From an uncultured Bacilli bacterium (lineage in GTDB: Bacteria; Bacillota_I; Bacilli_A; RF39; UBA660): 6,291 bases of DNA. Positions 1-5,705 of the stretch are shown in pieces; the first letter of the stretch is position 1, and each line of letters begins with the position of its first letter. Both the position numbers and the translations under genes were made by a program. Location of the stretch: positions 1 through 6,291 of the forward strand of contig CALVKC010000066.1 of assembly GCA_944332505.1 (NCBI GenBank), written 5' to 3'. The notes under the pieces were generated by a model. That model was given only the letters and a program-made list of their open reading frames with translations, was not told where the DNA came from and searched no databases.

Positions 1-89
1 CCTTTTGCAATAAAACCATGTTTAGTCAAAAATGTTTCTAATTCTTTTCTTAATTTTTTATCATCTTCTACTATTAAAATTCTTTGCAT
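1..89 (-). CDS. OmpR-type response regulator, N-terminal fragment (cut by window edge)
   Basis: Only the first 29 codons are visible; the gene continues beyond base 1. The protein begins MQRILIVEDDKKLRKELETF, the beta1-alpha1 start of a CheY-like receiver domain. Its paired acidic residues (D9, D10 after ILIVE) normally hold the Mg2+ used for aspartyl phosphorylation. The phosphoacceptor and output domain lie outside the window, so the OmpR class is inferred from the similar start of the complete regulator at 4973-5635. The start is supported by GGAGG at 98-102, 8 bases before the ATG. A BceR-type operator (136-151) and an extended -10 (109-117) lie just upstream, so this gene appears to start its own transcription unit after the yccF terminator. 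A histidine kinase probably follows, but that cannot be seen here. Confidence 0.88.
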   Translation of the reverse strand, partial: MQRILIVEDDKKLRKELETFLTKHGFIAK

Positions 90-108
90 GATTTTAACCT
101 CCAGAATA

Positions 109-117
109 ATTATATCA
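109..117 (-). promoter_or_regulatory. Extended -10 promoter of the second response regulator gene
   Basis: The minus strand reads TGATATAAT, a perfect TATAAT at 109-114 with the TG extension at 116-117. The hexamer about 17 bases upstream (132-137) reads AGTTAA, a poor -35, and it touches the operator at 136-151. Strong -10, weak -35 and an abutting activator site fit activator-dependent transcription. The predicted start near 102 would leave a leader of only about 13 bases that begins at the Shine-Dalgarno. Confidence 0.6.
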
Positions 118-135
118 CATTTTTCTGTTCATTAA

Positions 136-151
136 CTTACATTTTTGTAAG
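136..151 (-). promoter_or_regulatory. BceR-type operator 1 (upstream of second response regulator)
   Basis: The plus strand reads CTTACATTTTTGTAAG, a perfect inverted repeat with 6-base arms and a 4-base spacer. Its core, TTACA-TTTT-TGTAA (137-150), matches the TNACA-N4-TGTAA consensus reported for BceR-like regulators. It lies after the yccF terminator and directly upstream of the weak -35 of the downstream regulator gene. The palindrome is seen directly; which regulator binds it is inferred. Confidence 0.68.
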
Positions 152-155
152 ATAG

Positions 156-190
156 CAAAAGAAAATAAGAGGATAGCATCTGCTACCCTC
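156..190 (-). terminator. Rho-independent terminator of yccF
   Basis: On the minus strand a hairpin with 9-bp arms (182-190 pairing with 169-177, one G-U wobble) and an AGAT loop is followed by a U-rich tail TTATTTTCTTTT down to 157. It lies 64 bases after the yccF stop and is the most GC-rich stem in any intergenic region here. It separates yccF from the operator and promoter of the next gene. Confidence 0.78.
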
Positions 191-253
191 CCTTTAAAAA
201 TCACACAAATCTCAAATTGATGTTTTAAAATTCCAAAATTTCATTGTTACTTT

Positions 254-613
254 TTAAATGATTCTTGCCCCAAATGGTGCTAAAGCAAGTTTTGCAATCT
301 TAAAAAATTGAAGTCCAAAAGGTATTCCAACAATCGTAATGCACCAAATACAACCAAATATGAAATTCTCTATTGCCATAGGAATACCAAAGAAGATAAT
401 CCAAATTATATTGGCAAATAATGATGGAACTCCTCCTCCATATTCAATCTCCTTTCCAAAGGGTGCAAACGACATTGATGCAAATTTAAAGCATTGTAAA
501 CCATATGGAATTCCAACAATTGTTATACACCAAATAATCCCTGATAACACCCATGAAATTCCACTAAATAAGCCTCCAAAAATAAACCATAAGATGTTTC
601 CTATTAAGCTCAT
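254..613 (-). CDS. yccF: YccF family (DUF307) inner-membrane protein
   Basis: This 119-residue membrane protein belongs to the YccF/DUF307 family, whose biochemical function is not established. It consists of two copies of the family unit. The block WCITIVGIP(Y/F)GLQ occurs at residues 28-40 and 90-102, each followed by an F-K segment and an APFG motif (residues 50-53 and 112-115). Two hydrophobic hairpins are joined by a polar, glycine-rich linker around residues 54-63. The ATG at 613 has an AAAGGAG Shine-Dalgarno 8 bases upstream. The gene stands alone, between the terminator of the transporter operon (824-859) and its own terminator (156-190). A BceR-type operator (811-824) and an extended -10 (761-769) precede it, so it is probably induced with the BceAB-like transporter next door. 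Family assignment is firm; a role in envelope stress is inferred from context only. Confidence 0.93.
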   Translation of the reverse strand: MSLIGNILWFIFGGLFSGISWVLSGIIWCITIVGIPYGLQCFKFASMSFAPFGKEIEYGGGVPSLFANIIWIIFFGIPMAIENFIFGCIWCITIVGIPFGLQFFKIAKLALAPFGARII

Positions 614-616
614 AAC

Positions 617-667
617 TCATTCTCCTTTTCCATAAGCATCAATTAATTTCTGTGCGATTTCTTGCAT
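617..667 (-). CDS. Possible 16-residue upstream ORF in the yccF leader
   Basis: A minus-strand ORF beginning at the ATG at 667 would encode MQEIAQKLIDAYGKGE. It ends in TGA three bases before the yccF ATG, with the yccF Shine-Dalgarno inside its last codons. That arrangement could couple the two translations. Against it, no recognisable ribosome binding site precedes its ATG (the upstream bases read AAGTTAAATAACT), and so short an ORF can easily arise by chance. The composition looks protein-like, but I recognise no family. Confidence 0.2.
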   Translation of the reverse strand: MQEIAQKLIDAYGKGE

Positions 668-720
668 AGTTATTTAACTTTTACAAGTAAATATAATTAG
701 TATATAGTTATATTAACTAT
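668..720. repeat. Two AT-rich inverted repeats in the yccF leader
   Basis: The plus strand carries ATAGTTA-TAT-TAACTAT at 704-720 and AGTTA-TT-TAACT at 668-679. Both are built from the same half-site and their starts lie about 37 bases apart. In the yccF transcript each could form a weak hairpin, and the arms could also pair with each other. The stretch 614-861 otherwise holds only the yccF promoter and operator, the leader and the upstream terminator; I see no structured RNA family. Confidence 0.3.
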
Positions 721-760
721 TGCCTTGATTTAATTAATACCTAAATAAAGTATTTTCTAT

Positions 761-769
761 ATTATATCA
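761..769 (-). promoter_or_regulatory. Extended -10 promoter of yccF
   Basis: The minus strand reads TGATATAAT, the same nine bases as the promoter at 109-117. The position 17 bases upstream (784-789) reads TAGCAA, a poor -35. The centre of the BceR-type operator (811-824) lies about 51 bases from the -10, nearly the same distance as at the transporter promoter. Initiation near 754 would give a leader of roughly 140 bases before yccF. Confidence 0.55.
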
Positions 770-810
770 TTTTACTATCTATCTTGCTATTATTTTACCT
801 TACAATCTTC

Positions 811-824
811 TTACATTTTTGTAA
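811..824 (-). promoter_or_regulatory. BceR-type operator 2 (upstream of yccF)
   Basis: TTACA-TTTT-TGTAA is an exact TNACA-N4-TGTAA palindrome, with the same core as operator 1. An extra half-site CTTACA at 799-804 repeats the operator half-site at 810-815 with an 11-bp period, towards the promoter. The site abuts the terminator hairpin of the preceding operon (824-859). The only gene downstream on the minus strand is yccF, and no plus-strand gene lies near, so yccF is the likely target. Confidence 0.65.
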
Positions 825-859
825 TTTAAAAGATTAGTCATAAAACTAACCTTTTAAAT
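824..859 (-). terminator. Hairpin terminator of the ABC transporter operon
   Basis: Two 15-base arms (824-838 and 845-859) pair throughout, with one G-U wobble on the minus-strand RNA, around a 6-base loop. In transcription the stem core GGTTAGT/ACTAATC is flanked by an A run and followed by TTTTAAATTA, a short imperfect U tract. It begins two bases after the stop of the 53-residue ORF. AT-rich arms and the short U tract make it weaker than the other two terminators, so some read-through towards yccF is possible. Confidence 0.6.
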
Positions 860-861
860 CC

Positions 862-1023
862 TTATTTTAGCTTATATATATTTTCTTCCTTTTTCTTTTT
901 TATTTTCTTTACTATAAAAACAATTGCAATTACCAATATTATTCCAATTATCCAGCCTAATAACGGAAGCCAAAAGTCTGTTATGCTTTGTATTACTCCA
1001 TTCCAATTAATATTCTCTGGCAT
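862..1023 (-). CDS. 53-residue single-span membrane protein, coupled to the permease gene
   Basis: This small ORF starts inside the permease gene, in another frame, and overlaps its last 17 bases. A good Shine-Dalgarno (AAAGGAG, about 8 bases before the ATG) lies within the permease's own last codons, so translation is probably coupled. The protein has a short N-terminal stretch with three tryptophans (W7, W18, W24), one hydrophobic helix at about residues 19-38 and a very basic tail (KKIKKKKEE, 39-47). The positive-inside rule puts the N-terminus outside and the basic tail in the cytoplasm. A terminator hairpin follows the stop at once, making it the last gene of the transporter operon. I recognise no family. 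A role as a small transporter subunit, a modulator of the kinase-transporter complex or a peptide-binding accessory is inferred only from its position. It is short enough for automatic gene callers to miss. Confidence 0.72.
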   Translation of the reverse strand: MPENINWNGVIQSITDFWLPLLGWIIGIILVIAIVFIVKKIKKKKEENIYKLK

Positions 1024-3091
1024 TTCTGTTCTCCTTTATAATATTCTTACTAGATAAATAAGTTATTAAGAAATATCCTCCATAAAATACTACTATAAAT
1101 ATTGCTGTCATAATAATTGATGGTAATAGCTGTTCGTTTCCAAATGTTTCTATTATATAACTACAAAATGTTATTCCAAAGATTGAATGAATAATTGCTA
1201 TTAACAATGGGAACATAAAGAATATTGCAATTTGTCTAAATAATGATTTATTTATCATCTTTTCATCTGCCCCTAATTTTCGTAGCATATTATATCTTTC
1301 TTTATTATCTGTACTTTCTGTTAGTTCTTTTAAAGCAAGGATTGCAACACTTGCTATTAAAAATACGATTCCTAGATATAGTCCTAAAAATGTTACTAAT
1401 GCTCCTATTCCTATACTTGCCTCACTTATATCAACTTTACTATTTATTGAAGGCAAGTTATATTCTAATGAAATTGGATTATTTACTAAATTTTTAATTT
1501 GTTCTTGAATCTCTCTTTGTTCATCTAATGAATCTGTATAGTAATTTCCAATTATAGAGTTATAAACAATATAATTATCATCTACTATATCATCTGGAAC
1601 TATTATAATTCCTGAATTTATATGATTACTTGCCATTTCTACAAAGCCATATTGACATTCATTATATTTTGGTTTTAATGTATGTCCAAAAACAGTTATT
1701 TCTTGATTATCTTTTAACGCTACATTTCTTATTTCAATCATTGAGTCATAATCTGCAACAATTATATATTCATCTTCATTTATTGTATACTCTTCATTCC
1801 CATAAAATTTAGCAACTTTATTATAATCGCTTATTGTCATAATATCATCTGCTACATTATAAGGGATTAGTGAAGTATAAGTATTTTTTATTGTTTCCCA
1901 ATTATCTCCTAATGTATCTCCAAATGTTAATTCTTCTGTTTGATAAAGATTGTATTCTACACTTTCTTCTAAATAAGAATCTATGTTAAAATCAAACTTT
2001 TCTAATATTTCTCTAATACTTAATTTAGAATTTTTTATTTGTTCTTCATTATACCCTTGATCTAGCCAATCTTCATTTAATACTCTTTTTTCTAATTGAA
2101 TATCTGCTGGTGCTAGTTCATCTAAATTTGCAGTCATTGAATTTTTAAGTGATAAAGCACTTGATAACACACAAATCGTTACAAATAACATTAAAGAAAT
2201 TATTGTCATTGAAAATACTGTTGTGTTTATCTTACTACTTAATTGTCTAAATGTAAAAGTATTTAATCCTTTTACATACAAATTTTTCATACTTGTTACT
2301 ATTTTTAAAATTAGCCCTGATAAAGACCAGAATATAAAAAATGTAGATACTGCTCCAATTACAATTGGCTTAAATATATCTTCTGGAGTCTTAATTGTTT
2401 CATTTATTCCACCTGTTACCATATAATAAGCATATCCTAGAGCTATGGCTGATATGATAAATACTATGGTACAAAGCATTGGATTTTTCATTTTTACTTT
2501 TTCAGACTTTTTATTTGTTTGTATTAAATCAATTAATTTACATTTTCCAATATTTACTGTATTAAATAACATTACAATGACGTACATTATTCCAAAATAT
2601 ATTATTGTTTTAATACATGCTTGACTTGAAAAAATAAATTCATATTTTGTCATATCTGCTTCAAACATATTTGCAACTAACATACTCATAAGTTGTGAAA
2701 GCAATACTCCAAGTCCTAACCCAACAGCTAATGATATAATACCAATTAAGATTGTTTCAAAGAATAGTATCATAGATATTTTTCTTTTACTCATACCTAA
2801 AAGCATATATATACCAAATTCTTTATTTCTTCTTTTTATTAAAAATCTACTTGCATATATTATTAGAAATCCTAGAATAAATGCCACAAATACACTTGCT
2901 CCTGATAACATATTCGTCATCAAATCTATAACTTCATGTGTGCTATTTGTTACATCTAATAGTACAGTTTGACTTTCTATACTGTTAAATACATAAAATA
3001 TCGCAACACCTAATATTAAAGTAAAGAAATATATTGCATAATCTTTAAAACTCTTTTTTATATTTCTAAAAGACAATTTAATAGTTGTCAT
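1007..3091 (-). CDS. BceB-like FtsX-domain ABC transporter permease
   Basis: This 694-residue permease belongs to the BceB/YxdM/VraG-like group of peptide-antibiotic detoxification and sensing transporters. It shows the ten-helix plan: hydrophobic spans near residues 17-37, 62-85, 105-133, 155-177, 204-224, 240-262 and 290-312, a large polar extracellular domain at about 313-560, then spans near 562-588, 618-640 and 655-678. Placement of that domain between helices 7 and 8 marks BceB-type permeases, where it is tied to ligand recognition and contact with the kinase. FtsX-like segments flank it, such as the KRRNKEFGIYMLLGMSKRKI stretch after helix 2. The start is the ATG at 3091, with GGAGG 8 bases upstream; a longer reading begins at TTG (3106), upstream of that site. 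It overlaps the ATPase gene by 14 bases, and its 3' end overlaps the 53-residue ORF. Assignment to the group is firm; the drug handled cannot be read from sequence. Confidence 0.93.
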   Translation of the reverse strand: MTTIKLSFRNIKKSFKDYAIYFFTLILGVAIFYVFNSIESQTVLLDVTNSTHEVIDLMTNMLSGASVFVAFILGFLIIYASRFLIKRRNKEFGIYMLLGMSKRKISMILFFETILIGIISLAVGLGLGVLLSQLMSMLVANMFEADMTKYEFIFSSQACIKTIIYFGIMYVIVMLFNTVNIGKCKLIDLIQTNKKSEKVKMKNPMLCTIVFIISAIALGYAYYMVTGGINETIKTPEDIFKPIVIGAVSTFFIFWSLSGLILKIVTSMKNLYVKGLNTFTFRQLSSKINTTVFSMTIISLMLFVTICVLSSALSLKNSMTANLDELAPADIQLEKRVLNEDWLDQGYNEEQIKNSKLSIREILEKFDFNIDSYLEESVEYNLYQTEELTFGDTLGDNWETIKNTYTSLIPYNVADDIMTISDYNKVAKFYGNEEYTINEDEYIIVADYDSMIEIRNVALKDNQEITVFGHTLKPKYNECQYGFVEMASNHINSGIIIVPDDIVDDNYIVYNSIIGNYYTDSLDEQREIQEQIKNLVNNPISLEYNLPSINSKVDISEASIGIGALVTFLGLYLGIVFLIASVAILALKELTESTDNKERYNMLRKLGADEKMINKSLFRQIAIFFMFPLLIAIIHSIFGITFCSYIIETFGNEQLLPSIIMTAIFIVVFYGGYFLITYLSSKNIIKENRNAREY

Positions 3092-3845
3092 TTTCCTCAC
3101 CTCCAAGCAAGGTTACAACATCTATAATCTTGTCAAAGAAATCCTTTCTTGAACTGTTACCTTTTATGATTTCATTAAATACTTTACCATCTTTTATAAA
3201 TGTTACTCTACTTGCATAAGAAGCACAGAAACTATCATGTGTAACCATCAAAATTGTTGTGTTTAATTTTTCATTTAGGTAATCAAAACTTTCTAGTAAC
3301 ATTCTTGATGACTTGCTGTCTAATGCCCCTGTTGGTTCATCAGCTAAAACGATTTGTGGATCTGTTATAATAGCTCTTGCTGATGCAACTCTTTGTTTTT
3401 GCCCTCCTGACATTTGATAAGGATACTTTTGTAATACGTCTTTTATTCCTAATTTAGTTGCTACATCATTTACCCTTTTTTCAATTTCTTTTGCACTTTT
3501 ATTTTGAATAGAAAGTGCTAATGATATATTTTCATAAGCAGTTAATGTATCTAATAAATTAAAATCTTGGAATATAAATCCTAATTTTTCTCTCCTAAAT
3601 TTATTTAAGTTATTTCCTTTTAATTTTGTAATATCTTCTCCTCCAACGAAAATGTGTCCTGATGTTACTTTGTCAATTGTAGATATGCAGTTTAAAAGTG
3701 TTGTTTTACCACTTCCTGATGCTCCCATAATTGCAACAAATTCACCTTTATCTACTTCAAATGATAAATTGTCTAAAGCCTTTGTTAAACTTGACTTACT
3801 ACCATAATATTTTTCTACTTTATCAATTTTTAAAATGTTTGACAT
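3078..3845 (-). CDS. BceA-like ABC transporter ATP-binding protein
   Basis: This 255-residue cytoplasmic ATPase belongs to the MacB/LolD/BceA-like branch and powers the adjacent FtsX-type permease. All nucleotide-binding motifs are intact: Walker A GASGSGKTT (41-49), Q-loop Q93 in FIFQDFNLL, signature MSGGQKQR (145-152, M replacing the usual L), Walker B IVLADE (165-170), D-loop ALDS and H-loop H203 in VTHD. The C-terminus carries about 30 extra residues past the core fold. The ATG at 3845 follows AAAGGAGAG. The gene lies 88 bases after the kinase stop, and that gap holds its own promoter (3869-3897) and a BceR-type operator (3915-3934). In Bce systems the transporter both removes the peptide antibiotic from its lipid target and activates the kinase; that role is inferred here from the gene order RR-HK-ATPase-permease. 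Confidence 0.95.
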   Translation of the reverse strand: MSNILKIDKVEKYYGSKSSLTKALDNLSFEVDKGEFVAIMGASGSGKTTLLNCISTIDKVTSGHIFVGGEDITKLKGNNLNKFRREKLGFIFQDFNLLDTLTAYENISLALSIQNKSAKEIEKRVNDVATKLGIKDVLQKYPYQMSGGQKQRVASARAIITDPQIVLADEPTGALDSKSSRMLLESFDYLNEKLNTTILMVTHDSFCASYASRVTFIKDGKVFNEIIKGNSSRKDFFDKIIDVVTLLGGEENDNY

Positions 3846-3868
3846 CTTTCATCTCTCCTTTCATTTTC

Positions 3869-3897
3869 ATTATAGAGGATTTGTTTTTATTTGTCCT
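3869..3897 (-). promoter_or_regulatory. Promoter of the ABC transporter operon
   Basis: The minus strand has AGGACA at 3892-3897 (four of six matches to TTGACA), a 17-base spacer and a perfect TATAAT at 3869-3874. It lacks the TG extension found at the other three promoters here. The predicted start near 3862 gives a leader of about 17 bases that begins almost at the Shine-Dalgarno. The BceR-type operator is centred about 50 bases upstream of the -10, which suits activation by the adjacent response regulator. Confidence 0.65.
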
Positions 3898-3914
3898 TCT
3901 TCTAAAATTACTAA

Positions 3915-3934
3915 ACATTACAATTTTGTAATGT
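3915..3934 (-). promoter_or_regulatory. BceR-type operator 3 (upstream of the ABC transporter)
   Basis: This is a 20-bp palindrome with perfect 8-base arms (ACATTACA/TGTAATGT) around ATTT, the longest of the three operators. Its core at 3918-3931 matches TNACA-N4-TGTAA. The upstream edge touches the last base of the kinase stop codon. A partial half-site ATTACT lies at 3907-3912, ten bases before the operator half-site and towards the promoter. By analogy with BceR systems this is the primary autologous target of the response regulator at 4973-5635. Confidence 0.75.
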
Positions 3935-4953
3935 TATTTTGCTACATTCAAAAAATCGTTTTTATTAAATAATATAGACACTTCTGTATATTCATTTTCT
4001 TTGGAATCTACTGTAATTTTGTGTCCTAATTTTTTGCATAATTGTTTTGAGATATACAAGCCCATGCCTGTTGATGTTTCAATTTTTCTTCCATTATTTC
4101 CTGTAAATGTTTTATCAAATACTTTTGGAATATCACTCTTTGAAATTCCAATTCCATTATCATATATCTTTAAAATAACATTTTTATTGTTTTCTTCAGT
4201 TGTTATTTTTATCAAATGCTCCACATCATTTCTTATGTATTTAATACTATTACTTACAATTTGATTTACTATAAATTCAAGCCATTTTGAATCTGTTAGA
4301 ACTTTTGTATTTCCCACTTCTACTTCAAAATCAATATTATTTTCCAACAATATATCTTTATTTTTTATAGCAACATTTGAAATAACTTTTGCTATCTCTG
4401 TTTCTTTAATTAAATAATCTTTTTCAGCATTTTCACTTCTTACATAATATAAAACCTGCTCAATATCATCATCTAACCTTTTTAATTGCTCTGTTATTTT
4501 TTTGTCTGACAATTCTTTGTGGTTATGTACTATTAAATTTAAAGAAGCAAGTGGAAGTTTTGCTTCATGTATCCACATTTCTATATATTCCTTAAAATCT
4601 TGTATATTTAAGCTGTATTCTTTTATTTTTTCTGCCATAGATTTATCTATTTCGTATAAAGCATCATATAGGATTTCGCCCTCATAGAAATTTGGCTTTT
4701 CTATCATTTCTGTAATTAAATATTTTTTATCTAATAAGTCTAAATCATTTATGAATTTATCATAAAACTTTTTTCTTCTATAAAAATCATAAATTAGATA
4801 TAAGATAAATCCTAAAACTGCTGTAACTGTTACTCCAACTATTGCCTGATTATTTGTCTTAAAACTTATTAGCATTAAATCTATAATTGCAATGATTACA
4901 ATAAATAGTAATATTATTAAATAATTATTTTTTAAATACTTACTAAATCTCAT
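3934..4953 (-). CDS. BceS-like intramembrane-sensing histidine kinase
   Basis: This 339-residue membrane kinase should phosphorylate the response regulator encoded just upstream. Two transmembrane helices (about 11-30 and 37-57) are joined by only a handful of residues around FKTNNQ, so there is no extracellular sensor domain. There is also no HAMP domain of usual form. This is the intramembrane-sensing BceS/VraS-like architecture, in which the partner ABC transporter supplies the signal. The H-box reads MWIHEAKLPLASL with phosphoacceptor H129. The ATPase domain has an N-box (N230, N235 in NQIVSNSIKY), a G1 box DNGIGI (265-270), an F-box around IPKVFDKTF and a G2 box TGMGL (295-299). The ATG at 4953 has AAGGA 7 bases upstream and lies 19 bases after the regulator stop, so the pair is co-transcribed. 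All catalytic motifs are present. The ligand is unknown. Confidence 0.94.
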   Translation of the reverse strand: MRFSKYLKNNYLIILLFIVIIAIIDLMLISFKTNNQAIVGVTVTAVLGFILYLIYDFYRRKKFYDKFINDLDLLDKKYLITEMIEKPNFYEGEILYDALYEIDKSMAEKIKEYSLNIQDFKEYIEMWIHEAKLPLASLNLIVHNHKELSDKKITEQLKRLDDDIEQVLYYVRSENAEKDYLIKETEIAKVISNVAIKNKDILLENNIDFEVEVGNTKVLTDSKWLEFIVNQIVSNSIKYIRNDVEHLIKITTEENNKNVILKIYDNGIGISKSDIPKVFDKTFTGNNGRKIETSTGMGLYISKQLCKKLGHKITVDSKENEYTEVSILFNKNDFLNVAK

Positions 4954-4972
4954 TTTCCGTTCCTTTCAAAAT

Positions 4973-5635
4973 TTATTTTAAGATATATCCTTGACCTTTT
5001 CTTGTTTCTATTGCATCCTCATAACCAAAGTCAGTTAATTTTGTTCTTAATCTGCTTATATTTACATTTAAAGCATTGTCATTAATATATGAATCGTTAT
5101 TCCATAAATCAGTCATTAAATCATCTCTTGTTACAATATTTCCTCTATTTGCTAACAAAAATGTAAATATAATCATTTCATTTTTTGTTAAAATTAGTTC
5201 TTCTTTATCATTTTTAATAATTCCTTTTTTTGGATCAACAGTTAAATCATTATAAGTTAATATGTCGTTTTTGTTTTCTATTCTTTTGAACAAATTATTT
5301 ATTCTTAACAATAAAATTGTTGGATTATATGGCTTTGTTATATAATCATTTGCACCATAACTTAATGATAATACTTCATCTGTTTCCGTATTTTTGCTAG
5401 TAACCATTATAATTGGTACATTACTTTCTTTTCTTATTTTTTGTAATAGCATTTCTCCATTCAATTTTGGTATATTTATATCAAGTAATATCAAATCTGG
5501 ATTTTCTCTTTTTATTTCTTCATAAGAGTTTTCAAAGTCTTTTAAAATTACTCCATTATATCCTGCGTTATCTAATAGATTTTTTAATTCTTCACTTATA
5601 CTTGTATCATCTTCCACAATTAATATTTTTTTCAT
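4973..5635 (-). CDS. OmpR/BceR-like response regulator
   Basis: This 220-residue transcription factor has an N-terminal receiver domain (about 1-115) and a C-terminal OmpR-type winged helix (about 122-220). Receiver residues are complete: acidic pocket D9/D10, phosphoacceptor D52 in LILLDINIP, switch T79 and conserved K101 in YITKPY. The output domain ends with the usual recognition helix and wing (INDNALNVNISRLRTKL, then RKGQGYILK). The start is placed at the ATG at 5635 because GAGGTG lies 7 bases before it. An in-frame ATG at 5650 has no ribosome binding site and would add five residues upstream of a normal MKKILIVEDD start. The kinase follows after 19 bases. Its likely targets are the TTACA-N4-TGTAA operators at 3915-3934, 811-824 and 136-151; none lies before its own promoter, which instead carries a Fur-like box. 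Confidence 0.94.
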   Translation of the reverse strand: MKKILIVEDDTSISEELKNLLDNAGYNGVILKDFENSYEEIKRENPDLILLDINIPKLNGEMLLQKIRKESNVPIIMVTSKNTETDEVLSLSYGANDYITKPYNPTILLLRINNLFKRIENKNDILTYNDLTVDPKKGIIKNDKEELILTKNEMIIFTFLLANRGNIVTRDDLMTDLWNNDSYINDNALNVNISRLRTKLTDFGYEDAIETRKGQGYILK

Positions 5636-5668
5636 ATCTTCGCACCTCATTTTTATTTATTCTGTATT

Positions 5669-5677
5669 ATTATAGCA
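5669..5677 (-). promoter_or_regulatory. Extended -10 promoter of the two-component operon
   Basis: The minus strand reads TGCTATAAT, a perfect TATAAT at 5669-5674 with the TG extension. The -35 position (5692-5697, ATGAGA) is poor, as is common for extended -10 promoters. A start near 5662 would place the 5650 ATG only 12 bases in and without a ribosome binding site, which supports the 5635 start of the regulator. The preceding terminator makes this the main promoter of the regulator and kinase genes. Confidence 0.6.
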
Positions 5678-5681
5678 TATT

Positions 5682-5696
5682 TGATAATTATTCTCA
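5682..5696 (-). promoter_or_regulatory. Putative Fur-type box over the two-component promoter
   Basis: The plus strand reads TGATAATTATTCTCA, which matches the Bacillus-type 7-1-7 Fur consensus TGATAATNATTATCA at all but one position (C at 5693). It covers most of the spacer and part of the -35 of the regulator-kinase promoter, where bound repressor would block polymerase. The match is seen directly. The assignment to Fur rather than PerR or Zur, and its function, are inferred; AT-rich DNA raises the chance of such matches. Confidence 0.35.
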
Positions 5697-5705
5697 TTAA
5701 TTAGC

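Noticed and set aside
339..635. Plus-strand 98-residue ORF opposite yccF
   Set aside because: It lies antisense to yccF, whose family motifs are clear, lacks a ribosome binding site and has no recognisable protein features. The other plus-strand ORFs (for example 1243-1497, 2223-2426, 3731-3931, 4001-4264, 5413-5700) are low-complexity shadows of the minus-strand genes for the same reasons.
3092..3106. TTG start adding five residues to the permease
   Set aside because: The TTG at 3106 lies upstream of, and overlaps, the GGAGG that serves the ATG at 3091, and has no ribosome binding site of its own. The ATG gives the normal permease N-terminus.
5636..5650. Upstream ATG adding five residues to the response regulator
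   Set aside because: The extension codons contain the Shine-Dalgarno for the ATG at 5635, and nothing resembling one precedes 5650. MKKILIVEDD is the standard receiver start.
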